Source: DASRDR01 sp963812945 [NCBI: uncultured Candidatus Rokubacteria bacterium]
GTDB taxonomy: Bacteria > Methylomirabilota > Methylomirabilia > Rokubacteriales
Assembly (NCBI GenBank): GCA_963812945.1
Contig: CAWEXD010000004.1
Coordinates: 248,001 to 312,000, forward strand
Direction: 5' to 3'
DNA length: 64,000 nt
A program made the position numbers and the translations under genes. Positions 8,399 through 16,686 of the stretch are shown one piece after another (positions within the stretch are counted from its first letter, which is position 1; each line of letters starts with the position of its first letter). Below the pieces are notes generated by a model. It ran no database searches. It saw nothing but the letters and a program-made list of their open reading frames with translations, and was not told the DNA's origin.

Positions 8399-9838
8399 TC
8401 AGGGTGGCAGCGTGGCCAGGAAGCGCGCGGCGCGGATCCCCGGCATGAAGAAGTAGGCGCCACCCCGGACGTGCACGAATCGCGGCAGGCCGACCACGCG
8501 CTTCCGGACGGGAGCGGCCTGGACGATGAAGGTGCCCCCTTCGCCCTTGCCACCCGCGCCGCGGTCGCCCATCAGCGGGTCGTCATCCGCGTACAGGCCG
8601 TCGAACTTGGGACTGTTGATCCATGTGTGCTGGATGAACTCGAACTGCCGGCCGATGTGGGTGTTGAAGCATATGAAGTGGAGCCCGCGGTCGCGGGCGT
8701 CGTCGCCCGCCGCCAGGATGTCGCCGGACGCCATCGACGGCGCGATCGGCGGGCCGTACGCACGCCCGCGGCGAATGAGGCGGTGGCGCTTGCCGACCTC
8801 GATGGACTCCTGCGAGCCGGGCGTCGGATCGAGCGAGTCGCGCGGGTTCGTGCGCCGAACATGGCTGCCGATGGGGCACTTGAGCCCATGGGGATCGTCC
8901 GAGCCGTGGTACAGGAACACGTCGTCGTCCATCAGCTGCGGGTTGTCGGCGTCGGGCGACTTGACCAGCGGCGCGCCGCTCGGCCAGCGGCCCACCATCT
9001 TCGCGGCCAGCCGGTCGCGCGCGCCCGGGTCAGGCCCGTCATTCGCCGCCCGCGTCCTGTCGTCCAGGGCGCTCCAGAACGTGAAGACGTCCTGGCTCAG
9101 CTGCCGGAAGACCAGATAGCTGCCGTTCCGGCCCAGGTCGCGCCGACCCGGGCCGTCCGCCGGCTCGGGAAGCAGCCCGCGAGGATCCCTCTCCCGGGAC
9201 AGCAGCGGCCGGTCGGTGTACTGCCCGTAGGCGTTCGGATACCCGAGGAGGAACTCGCCGGCCGCGACCGTGTTCTCGGGCGGGCCGGCCGTCTCGAGAC
9301 CCTCGATCAGCGGCTGGGCGATCCCGTCGCGAAAGCCGAAGTGCTCCTTCCGGTCGGGCAGGTAGATGGTCGGGAGCGCTGCGATGAGGTCGAGGCCGGC
9401 GCCCGCGAAGCGGGCCGCGTGCGACTGGTACACCGCCTCGATCCGGTCCTCCGAGGCGTAGAGCATCAGCAGGACGTCGACGCCGGCGGTGCCCGGCCCG
9501 CCCCACTGCCAGCGCTCCGGGGCGCTGTCCTCCAGGTCCCCGAGAATCCGCCGGCGATGCTCGCTGCCCGTCATCCCCTCCCGGAACTCCCCGGCAAACG
9601 ACGCCAGGACGTCGGGGTACACCCCCAGCTTCTCGAGTCCCGCGTGGGTGAAAGCGACGTTCACGCAGGTGTCCGACTCGGTCGGCCGGGTCTCGCCGCT
9701 GCGGATGCCGAGCTCGCCGAGCCAGCGCTTCGCGGCCGGCGCATCGCGAATGCCCAGGACGACGAAGCGGGCCCCCCGCAGGCTGCCGTAACCCCGGACG
9801 ATGATTCCCTGGATGTCCGTCAGATCGAGCTTCGACAT
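8399..9838 (-). CDS. DyP-type heme peroxidase
   Basis: 479-residue dye-decolorising peroxidase, oxidising aromatic or other donors with H2O2. The start chosen is ATG 9838 (MSKLDLTDIQG); an open frame continues upstream but overlaps the partner gene. Hallmarks: the DIQGIIVRGYG N-terminus of the first ferredoxin-like half, the GxxDG distal motif in HFGFRDGIAQP (about residue 170), the proximal heme histidine region CPIGSHVRRTNPRD (about residue 320), and HRLIRRGRAYGPP. No signal peptide, so cytosolic or loaded into a compartment; no encapsulin gene is seen nearby. The first 19 bases overlap the end of the preceding gene, indicating translational coupling. Confidence 0.93.
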   Translation of the reverse strand: MSKLDLTDIQGIIVRGYGSLRGARFVVLGIRDAPAAKRWLGELGIRSGETRPTESDTCVNVAFTHAGLEKLGVYPDVLASFAGEFREGMTGSEHRRRILGDLEDSAPERWQWGGPGTAGVDVLLMLYASEDRIEAVYQSHAARFAGAGLDLIAALPTIYLPDRKEHFGFRDGIAQPLIEGLETAGPPENTVAAGEFLLGYPNAYGQYTDRPLLSRERDPRGLLPEPADGPGRRDLGRNGSYLVFRQLSQDVFTFWSALDDRTRAANDGPDPGARDRLAAKMVGRWPSGAPLVKSPDADNPQLMDDDVFLYHGSDDPHGLKCPIGSHVRRTNPRDSLDPTPGSQESIEVGKRHRLIRRGRAYGPPIAPSMASGDILAAGDDARDRGLHFICFNTHIGRQFEFIQHTWINSPKFDGLYADDDPLMGDRGAGGKGEGGTFIVQAAPVRKRVVGLPRFVHVRGGAYFFMPGIRAARFLATLPP

Positions 9839-11178
9839 TTCCTGCCCCACGGTATGCGGCTGAGCAGCCGCGCCACCAACCCGGGAGTCGGCAGCTGGTT
9901 CCCCGCGCCGAAGCGGCGCAGCCATGCTTCGGTCTCCTCGCGGCTCAGCGACCCGAAGAGCCCTTCGCGAACCGCCGCGTTGTTGGCGATGTTCTTCGTC
10001 GAGAGGTTCGGGTACGCGCTGTACCACACGCGCCCCTGCACCTGCCGCGTGGGCAGGAACCGCTTGTACGCCTGCTCGTCCGTGATGCCGCCGCAGAACA
10101 GGTAGGACGTCCGGGGAAAGCCATCGCCGTTGCTGAAGATGGCATTGAGCCCCCAGGCCGCCTTGTCGATGAAGTCGTTCATGTAGCTCTCGAGGCTGCC
10201 ATCATAGTTGCTGGAGAAGAACATGCGCTTCCCGCCGTCGAGCGGCACCCAGCGCGCGAAATGGATCGTGTTGAGGCCCGAGAGGCTGCCGTTGCCGTAG
10301 ATGTGCCGGACCGCGTAGCTGGTCAGCCCGAGGATGCCGTTGGTGATGGCCTTGCGGAACCACCCGGGCTTGAAGAAGCCGATCGCCAGGATCTGGTTCT
10401 GCCCGCCCAGGTCCTCGTCCGCCCGGAACATGCGGGCCTCTTGCGCCGAGATCTGCGACGTGTCCGGGATGTCCCGCTTCTCGTGCCGCCGCAACAGAAC
10501 CAGCCCGATCGGCAGCAGGAGGAGGAATACCGGGGAGAGCAGGATGGCGAGCCCGGCCAGCACGATCCGGTGCAGGGCCTCCTTGATCCTCCACGAGAGC
10601 GCGGGCGGCGCGGCCGGCGACGTGGCCCAGGCGAGACGCGGCTGGCTCCGGACGAAGTCCTGGATGTGGGCCCGCACCTCTGCCGGCGCGCGCCCGGAGA
10701 AGTCCTGGGTGTCGAGGAAGCCCTCGATCGCCGCGCGCAGCTCGGCCTCCTGCCGGATCTGCTCGACGGACCGGCCCTGGCGATTGACGTAGAAGACCCG
10801 GGCGGGCACGGAGTGCTCCCGGACATACGCGGCGCGGCTCTCGGACGTCCGCGCCGCCGGCGTGGGATACCCCTTGCAGTGACCGAAGACCCGGTCCAGG
10901 CCGTCGCCGCAGACGCGAGCCAGACCGCGGATGTGCGCCTCCAGCGGCGCGTCGACGTTGGTGAGCAAGGCCACGTAAGGAGGGGCGGCGTTGCCCTCCA
11001 GGTCCTTCGTCTCCTCGAAGACGACGAGCCGCGCGAAGTGCACGGTCGGAAGCTTCCCGAACGGGATGACCGTCCAGTTGTCGCGATGCTCGGCGAGCGT
11101 GCCGAGGAGTCCCTTGAGCGCCTCGACTTGCCCGGGCTTGATCTGATCGATCACCGTCAGCGATTCCTGATGGGGCAT
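9820..11178 (-). CDS. DyP-associated conserved protein with a membrane hairpin
   Basis: 452 residues, function unknown. Two halves of related character flank a central hydrophobic segment (about residues 205-230, LAGLAILLSPVFLLLLPIGL). Each half has a pattern such as LPTVHFARLVVFEE and LNTIHFARWVPLDGGKRMFF, i.e. two copies of an HFARW/HFARL-type strand, suggesting an internal duplication of a ferredoxin-like alpha/beta unit similar in fold style to DyP and EthD proteins. Proteins of this type are found next to DyP peroxidases. Its 3' end overlaps the peroxidase start by 19 bp, so the pair is one translational unit. Start ATG 11178; in-frame alternatives were not better. Confidence 0.75.
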   Translation of the reverse strand: MPHQESLTVIDQIKPGQVEALKGLLGTLAEHRDNWTVIPFGKLPTVHFARLVVFEETKDLEGNAAPPYVALLTNVDAPLEAHIRGLARVCGDGLDRVFGHCKGYPTPAARTSESRAAYVREHSVPARVFYVNRQGRSVEQIRQEAELRAAIEGFLDTQDFSGRAPAEVRAHIQDFVRSQPRLAWATSPAAPPALSWRIKEALHRIVLAGLAILLSPVFLLLLPIGLVLLRRHEKRDIPDTSQISAQEARMFRADEDLGGQNQILAIGFFKPGWFRKAITNGILGLTSYAVRHIYGNGSLSGLNTIHFARWVPLDGGKRMFFSSNYDGSLESYMNDFIDKAAWGLNAIFSNGDGFPRTSYLFCGGITDEQAYKRFLPTRQVQGRVWYSAYPNLSTKNIANNAAVREGLFGSLSREETEAWLRRFGAGNQLPTPGLVARLLSRIPWGRKCRSSI

Positions 11179-11293
11179 CGATCATCGCCTCCGTGTCAGT
11201 CGCCGCGGCCCCGCCCTCGGTGGCTCACAGCCGCATGTGACGAGGGCGCGTTGCAGGCGTCGCGCAAGGCACTCGCGCACTCCGGTCATGCGC

Positions 11294-11525
11294 ACAAGCG
11301 AGATTCGGGCCAATGCGGCAGTGCGGCCCCAGAGCACCGGTTTCCGCCGCTCTCACCGGCATTTATCCGCCTGGGTCGGGCAGGACTGGACGCGCGGGAG
11401 GGTGCACAGCGGACAGGGCACCGGCTCCCGGGACAGGCGCCCGGATCCTCCAGAACGAATGGCGAATCGCGAGGTTCCGTGACGCTGCACACCAGACTGT
11501 GCACACTGCACTGTGGACTGTGCAG
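11294..11525. repeat. Dispersed intergenic repeat, copy A, ending in twin palindromes
   Basis: About 232 bp that align, with scattered changes, to 18935-19173. Shared blocks include CAAGCGAGATT at the left, CACCGGTT-x-CCGC in the middle, and a 40-bp right end (11486-11525) that matches 34 of 40 bases of 19134-19173. The right end contains two short hairpins (arms TGCAC/GTGCA and CTGCAC/GTGCAG) whose arms are conserved between copies while their loops differ. It fills most of the 381-bp gap between the molybdopterin enzyme 3' end and the start of the DyP-associated gene. No open frame of note is inside. Confidence 0.65.
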
Positions 11526-11559
11526 GCGACCGGCGGGCGCCGGACGGCGAGCTCGCCCT

Positions 11560-13629
11560 CTAGAGCCGCTCGACCTCCACGCGGTTGTCGTGGAAGACCG
11601 CTCCGCCGCCCATGTCGGCGTCTCGCTCGTCCACGGTGGCGTTGACGGTCGCACCGCCCTTCACGAAGCGGGGCCATCGGCCCTTGGTGCTGGCCACCAC
11701 GCCGCGTCGGACACGATCGGTGACCTCGACGCGCGCCACGAACGCGCCGCGATCGTTGAACACGCGCGCCTCGTGCCCCGTCTCGAGTCCCCGCACCGTC
11801 GCGTCCTCGGGGTGGATCCGCACCACTGGCGGTCCCGATCGCCTCACCTGGTCGGCGACGTTGGCGAACAGCGAGTTCAGGAAATAGTGATCCGCCCCCG
11901 CGATCAGGGCCAGGGGGTACCGGTCGGCCAGCGGGGTGTCCCGTTGCGCCGCCTCGTACGGGGGCGTGTAGCCGGCCAGCGGATCCAGCCCCGCCCTTGC
12001 CATGCGCTCGGACAGGAACTCGAGCTTCCCCGACGCCGTGAGGAAGCCATCGGCGAACGGCACGAACGGCTCGGGATAGTTGAGCCGGATCCACCCGCGC
12101 TTCTTCAGGCCGTCGAGCGTGATGCCACGCAGCGACGGGTGCGCGGAGTCGAGGATCTGGCGCGCGATCTCGTCGTCGCTGTCGTACAGACACGGCACGT
12201 CGAGCCCCAGGCGCTTCGCGAGGCGCCGGAAGATCTCGGTCGTCGGCAGGCATTCCCCGGGCGGCGGCACGGCCGGCTCGTTCCAGGAGACGTAGAGATG
12301 CCCGTAGGAGATCTGGAGGTCGGCGTGCTCGAGCTGCATGGTCGCGGGCAGCACGATGTCCGCGTACTCGACCGTGTCCGTGCGGAAGTGCTCGACGGCC
12401 ACCGTGAAGAGATCGGGGCGCTCCAGCCCCCGCCGGATCTTCGATTGGTGCGGCACGCTGGCAAGCGGGTTGCTGGCGTAGACGAACAGCGCTTTCACGG
12501 GCGGGTCGTGCACGTCGAGCAGGCCTTCCCCGAGTCTCGTCATGCTCAGCGACCGTGTGCCGGGGCGCCTCAGGTCGTCGCGATACAGGGCCGCCCAGTT
12601 GACCCCGAAGAACCCGCGGGTGTCGTACGCGGCGCCGCCGCCGGGATAGCGCCAGTCCCCGGTGACGCCCGGAATGCACGTGATGGTCCGGACCGCCATC
12701 CCGCCGCCGCCGTGGCGCTGGAGACCCATGGTCAGCCGGATCCCGGTGGGTCGCGTATGAGCGATTCGCTTCCCGAGGCCGACGATGGCCTCCGCCGGAA
12801 TGCCGCAGATCTGGGCGACCCGGGCCGGCGGATACTCGAGGATGCGCGCCCGGAACGCGTCCCAGCCATGCGTGTGCCGGCCGATGAACTCTCGGTCCTC
12901 CGCGCCTTCGGCCAGCACGACGTTCATGAGACCCAGCGCCAGCGCGGCGTCGGTCCCGGGGACCGGCGCCAGGTGGAGATCGGCGGCGTCGGCGGTGCGG
13001 GTCCGGGTCGGGTCGATCACGACCAGACTCGCCCCGCGCCGGCGGGCCGTCGTGATGGCGCGCCAGAGGTGATGGTTCGTGCTCAGCGTATTGCTGCCCC
13101 ACAGGACGATGAGCCGCGAGAAGCACAGCGTCTCCGGGTCCATCCCGACGCGGTTGTCACCGAGCGTGTAGCCGGTGCCGACCCCGCCGGCGATCGTGCA
13201 GATCGTCATGAGGTGCTGGGACGCCCCGAGCGCGTTCCACAGCCGGCGCCCCGCGCCGTACACGCCCTGGATGAGCCCCATGCTGCCGGAGCCGAGGTAG
13301 GGCCAGATGGCCTCGGGGCCGTGGTCCCGGATCGTGCCGGCGAACCGCTCCGCGATCTCGTCGAGCGCCTCCTCCCACGAGATGGGTTCGAAGGCCCCGC
13401 GCCCCTTGGGACCGACGCGCCGCATCGGGTGCAGCAGCCGGTCCGGCGACTGGGTGTATGCGACGTAGCCATTCACCTTGTTGCACAGCACTCCGCGCGT
13501 GAAGGGATGCTCGGCGTCGCCCTCCAGCCTCACGGCACGCCCGTCCTCGACGGTGACCACCCAGCTGCAGGTATCCGGGCAATCCAGCGCGCACGCCCCA
13601 CGGACCCGACGTGTGCCGCTCGGAGCCAC
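11560..13629 (-). CDS. Molybdopterin-dependent oxidoreductase (DMSO reductase family)
   Basis: 689-residue molybdenum/tungsten bis-MGD enzyme. The start is GTG 13629, preceded by AAGGAAGGGG; the frame stays open far upstream but without homology. A [4Fe-4S] site is formed by Cys13, Cys17, Cys21 and Cys49 (ACALDCPDTCSW ... GVLCNKVN). Further family features: WEEALDEIAERFA, YLGSGSMG, WGSNTLSTNHH (nucleotide contact region), and the C-terminal MGD-binding barrel VVRIHPEDATVRGL. No Tat signal, so cytoplasmic. Closest in style to formate dehydrogenase/polysulfide reductase-like or thiosulfate reductase-like stand-alone subunits; substrate unknown. It is the second gene of an operon, 14 bp after a small membrane protein, and is divergent from an XRE regulator. 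Confidence 0.9.
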   Translation of the reverse strand: MAPSGTRRVRGACALDCPDTCSWVVTVEDGRAVRLEGDAEHPFTRGVLCNKVNGYVAYTQSPDRLLHPMRRVGPKGRGAFEPISWEEALDEIAERFAGTIRDHGPEAIWPYLGSGSMGLIQGVYGAGRRLWNALGASQHLMTICTIAGGVGTGYTLGDNRVGMDPETLCFSRLIVLWGSNTLSTNHHLWRAITTARRRGASLVVIDPTRTRTADAADLHLAPVPGTDAALALGLMNVVLAEGAEDREFIGRHTHGWDAFRARILEYPPARVAQICGIPAEAIVGLGKRIAHTRPTGIRLTMGLQRHGGGGMAVRTITCIPGVTGDWRYPGGGAAYDTRGFFGVNWAALYRDDLRRPGTRSLSMTRLGEGLLDVHDPPVKALFVYASNPLASVPHQSKIRRGLERPDLFTVAVEHFRTDTVEYADIVLPATMQLEHADLQISYGHLYVSWNEPAVPPPGECLPTTEIFRRLAKRLGLDVPCLYDSDDEIARQILDSAHPSLRGITLDGLKKRGWIRLNYPEPFVPFADGFLTASGKLEFLSERMARAGLDPLAGYTPPYEAAQRDTPLADRYPLALIAGADHYFLNSLFANVADQVRRSGPPVVRIHPEDATVRGLETGHEARVFNDRGAFVARVEVTDRVRRGVVASTKGRWPRFVKGGATVNATVDERDADMGGGAVFHDNRVEVERL

Positions 13630-13643
13630 GCTGCCCCTTCCTT

Positions 13644-14021
13644 TCACGCCGCCTGAAGCCGACGGGCTCGGCGCGCCCACATCCCGAGCGCACGCCGTGG
13701 CGTCATCCCGGGGGTGAGGACCAGCTCGTACCGACTTGCGCCGTCGCGCGTCAGCGCGTCGTGCGCGATGGCGACGATGCGGCTCACAATCGCAGGCTGG
13801 CCGATGGGAACCCGGATCTCGATTCGCCACGGTCCGCGGCGCGGCCTCGTGACGACCGGCGCCACGACCGCGCCCAGCTCCGCGGCGATGGCATCGGTCA
13901 ACCGCACCTGGCGCGCGACCATGGCCTCCCGGCGGCGGGCCCGGCGCCCGGCCTGCGCCAGCAGGCCGAGCATCATCAGGATTGGCCAGGACATCATCAG
14001 GAACGCGACCGCGGCGGTCAT
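13644..14021 (-). CDS. Small membrane-anchored protein, function unknown
   Basis: 125 residues, starting at ATG 14021 with GGAAGGAGG eight bases upstream. One N-terminal membrane segment (AAVAFLMMSWPILMMLGLL), then a basic stretch (GRRARRRE) and a cytoplasmic alpha/beta domain with a WRIEIRVPIGQPAIVSRIV strand. I do not recognise the family. It is the first gene of the operon with the molybdopterin enzyme and faces the regulator gene across the palindromic operator, so it could help assemble or anchor the enzyme; that is inference from position only. Confidence 0.65.
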   Translation of the reverse strand: MTAAVAFLMMSWPILMMLGLLAQAGRRARRREAMVARQVRLTDAIAAELGAVVAPVVTRPRRGPWRIEIRVPIGQPAIVSRIVAIAHDALTRDGASRYELVLTPGMTPRRALGMWARRARRLQAA

Positions 14022-14140
14022 CCTGTCGGCCTCCTTCCTGTTCAGGGGCGCGATGTCCCTGTGTGGCGCTCCCCGACGGCGGTCGGATCCGTGGGCACGA
14101 CCGCCCTCGCGGGGCATCGTCGGCGCGGGACGCGGGGAAA

Positions 14141-14196
14141 TCAATTACGCGGAAGGTAACTGGGCGATCCGCCGGCTCATTACCTCTGAGGTAATG
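14141..14196. promoter_or_regulatory. Palindromic operator in the divergent regulator/oxidoreductase promoter region
   Basis: A perfect 19-bp palindrome, CATTACCTC-T-GAGGTAATG, lies at 14178-14196, 34 bp before the regulator start. A degenerate second copy (ATTAC...AGGTAAC) lies at 14144-14160. The two sites sit between the divergent transcription units, the usual place for an XRE autoregulator to bind. Confidence 0.65.
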
Positions 14197-14230
14197 GCTG
14201 CGGGCCGTCGGCCGGTGTAGAGTCCCTGCC

Positions 14231-15076
14231 ATGCCCCGGACACGTGCGGCGGCCACCGAGCCCGGAGCACGGCCCGGCGAGGGCAGCCCCTTCGGCCGGG
14301 CCCTGCGCGAGTGGCGGACGCGCCGGGGGCTGAGCCAGCTGGCCCTCGCCGGCGACGCCGACGTGTCGGCTCGACATCTGAGCTTCGTCGAGACGGGCCG
14401 CGCCCAGCCCAGCCGGGAGATGGTGCTTCTCCTGGCGCGCGCCCTGGACGTCCCGCTGCGCGACCGAAACGACTTCCTCTCGGCGGCCGGCTACGCGCCG
14501 CTCTATCGCGCGACCGACCTCGACGCCCCGGCGCTGGCGCAGGCGCGGCGCGCCCTCGAGTTCATCTTGCGCCAGCAGGAGCCCTACCCGGCGATCGTGA
14601 TCGACCGGCACTGGGACATCCTTCAGGCCAACAAGGGCACCGCGCGCCTGGTGGAGCTGTTCCTCGAGCCGTCAGCAACCGCCGAGCTCGGATCGAACGC
14701 CATGCGCCTCATGCTCCACCCGCGGGGATTCCGGCCGCACATCGTCAACTGGGAGGCGATGGCGGCGGCGCTGATCCAGTGGCTTCACCGGGACGTCCTG
14801 AGCGGGATGGCCGATGCCGGGACCCGGCGGCTCCTCGACGAGCTGCTGGCCTATCCCGGCGTGCCGCGTCACTGGCGCCGGCTCGACCTCGACGCCTCCA
14901 CCGATCCCTTCCTGCCGATCGAGTTCCGTCGGGGCGACGTCGAGCTCCGCTACTTCTCGATGCTCACCAGCCTCGGAACGCCCCACGACATCACGCTCCA
15001 GGAGCTGCGGATCGAATCCTTCTTCCCGGCCGACCCGGCCACCGAGGACGCCGCCCGCCGCCTCGCCGCGCCCTGA
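14231..15076 (+). CDS. XRE-family transcriptional regulator with MmyB-like ligand domain
   Basis: 281 residues. The N-terminal helix-turn-helix (residues 21-75) reads LREWRTRRGLSQLALAGDAD then VSARHLSFVETGRAQPSRE, the standard HTH_3 pattern. The C-terminal part (about 105-270), beginning EPYPAIVIDRHWDILQANKG, is the MmyB-like PAS-type ligand-binding domain found in many actinobacterial and proteobacterial regulators that respond to small lipophilic or acyl ligands and control short-chain dehydrogenases or other oxidoreductases. It is divergent from the small membrane protein/molybdopterin enzyme operon and has a palindromic operator immediately upstream, so it probably represses that operon and itself. 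Confidence 0.92.
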   Translation: MPRTRAAATEPGARPGEGSPFGRALREWRTRRGLSQLALAGDADVSARHLSFVETGRAQPSREMVLLLARALDVPLRDRNDFLSAAGYAPLYRATDLDAPALAQARRALEFILRQQEPYPAIVIDRHWDILQANKGTARLVELFLEPSATAELGSNAMRLMLHPRGFRPHIVNWEAMAAALIQWLHRDVLSGMADAGTRRLLDELLAYPGVPRHWRRLDLDASTDPFLPIEFRRGDVELRYFSMLTSLGTPHDITLQELRIESFFPADPATEDAARRLAAP

Positions 15077-15141
15077 CGACCGGCTCGCGGGCGCCGAGCC
15101 CGCCGCCGCCACCCGTTCCCGGCGCCTATCCTCGCCCTCGA

Positions 15142-16635
15142 TCACACCCCGCACGAGAACCGAATGCGCTGCAGCACCTTCTGGCCCCCGCGTGTCCGGA
15201 GGTGATGGGTCGGAAGAATTTGGGTGGCCGATCGTGCGGTCTTGCGCTTCGTCCCGCGCCGGACGGTCTTCATCGCCACGACGCCGTGCTCGAGCAACGT
15301 CGTGACGAAGTGCTGGACCTCGTCGACCGTGGTGCGGGCATCGGGCAAACGGTCGAGGACGACAGCTCGGTCGGCGCTGGAACCGATGAGAACTGACTCG
15401 ACGGCGGACACGACGACGTTTTTCAGGCGGCTGTCGAGCGCTCCCAGAGCGACGCGGCGGCGATGGACAGCCTTGGCGACGGCCTGGCCGCCGACCCTGA
15501 TGCTCTTCAGGCGCAGCCGGCCACGCCCGCCGATGCGTCTCAGGAGATCGCGACGGGCGCCCGCCGGGAGGGACGCCCGGCCAGTCGCCAGGTCCACGGT
15601 CGGCGGCGCCCCGGCCAGGCCCGACGTCGGCGCGAGCATCGCCGTGCTTCCGATGGCGATCTGGTGACCGGCGAAGGCGTCGCGGATCGCCGAGTGATGC
15701 GTGCCGCCGCTCAGGACTCCGTCCTCGAGGACCATGGCCCGGCCGACCGCCTGGAAGAAGCGGGCGCCTTCGGGAGCCGCCTGGGCGCCGGCGATCAGCA
15801 GCCGGCCCGCAATCTGCGCCGCCGCGAGGAGCCCTTGCTCGTCCTGGGTTGGCTGGCTCGCGAAGACGTTGCACACGGTGTCGTAGAAGCAGCCGGTGAA
15901 GATACGGCCGAAGCTGTGGCGCTCCGCGGTGAGCGCTCCGGGGGGGCCGCCCGGCGGGAGGCCCACCGGGATCTCCCACTGGAGCGTGTTCAGGGCCCGG
16001 CGGGGAACCGCCTGCGGGTGGTTCGGGCCGTGCTCGAGGCGCACGCCCTCGGCCACGTCCTCCGCCAGTGCCTCAAGGAAGTTCGGCGCGCGCAGGATGC
16101 CCCCCTCCAGCAGGGCCTGGCGGGAGGCCTGATCGAAGAGGCCCACCAGCATCGCCGTGCAATCGCCGAACGCTTCGTGGAAGGCGGCCGTCTCCGTGTA
16201 GGGACTGTCCCACAGCGCGGGGCGAACGGCGTCGAGGAGAGCATGGCCGATCTCGTGGGCGACGGCCTCGGTACTGGCTGCCGGGTAGGTATTCTTGGCG
16301 GCGGTCTCCCAGCCGAGGAACGTCACCGCCGTGCGGTCGTACTGGGCATTGAGCCCCGGCCCGGCGTCGTGCTGGAGCGGGAGGAGTCGCTGGCCGTTCT
16401 GCCACCGTGTCGGGAGCGGCGCCAAGGCCGCCCACGCCTCGAGCGTTGCCAGGGCCGCCTCCCGGCACTGCCAGAGCCGGAACTCGGGGCTGTCCAGCGC
16501 GTAGATGTCTTCCGGGATTCCGGCGGCGTAGCTGAAGCCGACCTGCGGCGCGGTCGGGTCCGGACGCGCCGGCTGCTCTCGGTGGGGCAACGCCTCCAGC
16601 GCGAGCGGGTCGTTCGGGAGGAAGCGGATCGTCAC
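15142..16635 (-). CDS. Putative gluzincin-type zinc metallopeptidase, conserved protein
   Basis: 497 residues, no signal peptide. A zinc-binding HEIGH motif is present at about residues 126-130 (AVAHEIGHALLD), and 25-30 residues later ETAAFHEAFGDCTAM supplies the Glu and Asp of an E-x3-D third-ligand motif, the arrangement of gluzincins such as thermolysin/fungalysin-type peptidases (M4/M36). Residues about 230-300 continue with a helical domain; the C-terminal ~130 residues are basic, with no recognised motif. Start ATG 16635 is the only good one. The neighbouring gene also encodes a zinc peptidase of another clan. Substrate unknown. Confidence 0.7.
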   Translation of the reverse strand: MTIRFLPNDPLALEALPHREQPARPDPTAPQVGFSYAAGIPEDIYALDSPEFRLWQCREAALATLEAWAALAPLPTRWQNGQRLLPLQHDAGPGLNAQYDRTAVTFLGWETAAKNTYPAASTEAVAHEIGHALLDAVRPALWDSPYTETAAFHEAFGDCTAMLVGLFDQASRQALLEGGILRAPNFLEALAEDVAEGVRLEHGPNHPQAVPRRALNTLQWEIPVGLPPGGPPGALTAERHSFGRIFTGCFYDTVCNVFASQPTQDEQGLLAAAQIAGRLLIAGAQAAPEGARFFQAVGRAMVLEDGVLSGGTHHSAIRDAFAGHQIAIGSTAMLAPTSGLAGAPPTVDLATGRASLPAGARRDLLRRIGGRGRLRLKSIRVGGQAVAKAVHRRRVALGALDSRLKNVVVSAVESVLIGSSADRAVVLDRLPDARTTVDEVQHFVTTLLEHGVVAMKTVRRGTKRKTARSATQILPTHHLRTRGGQKVLQRIRFSCGV

Positions 16636-16686
16636 GTGCGCCTCGCTTCCTCCCGAACGCCCGTCAGATGGTCACCGCGGCCGCAG

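Noticed and set aside
10261-13656. 1131-codon plus-strand frame opposite the DyP partner and molybdopterin genes
   Set aside because: Antisense to two well-supported genes; composition is typical of antisense GC-rich frames.
13630-14256. Upstream extension of the molybdopterin enzyme frame
   Set aside because: It would overlap the small membrane protein and the operator; GTG 13629 has a good ribosome-binding site and the iron-sulfur motif lies right after it.
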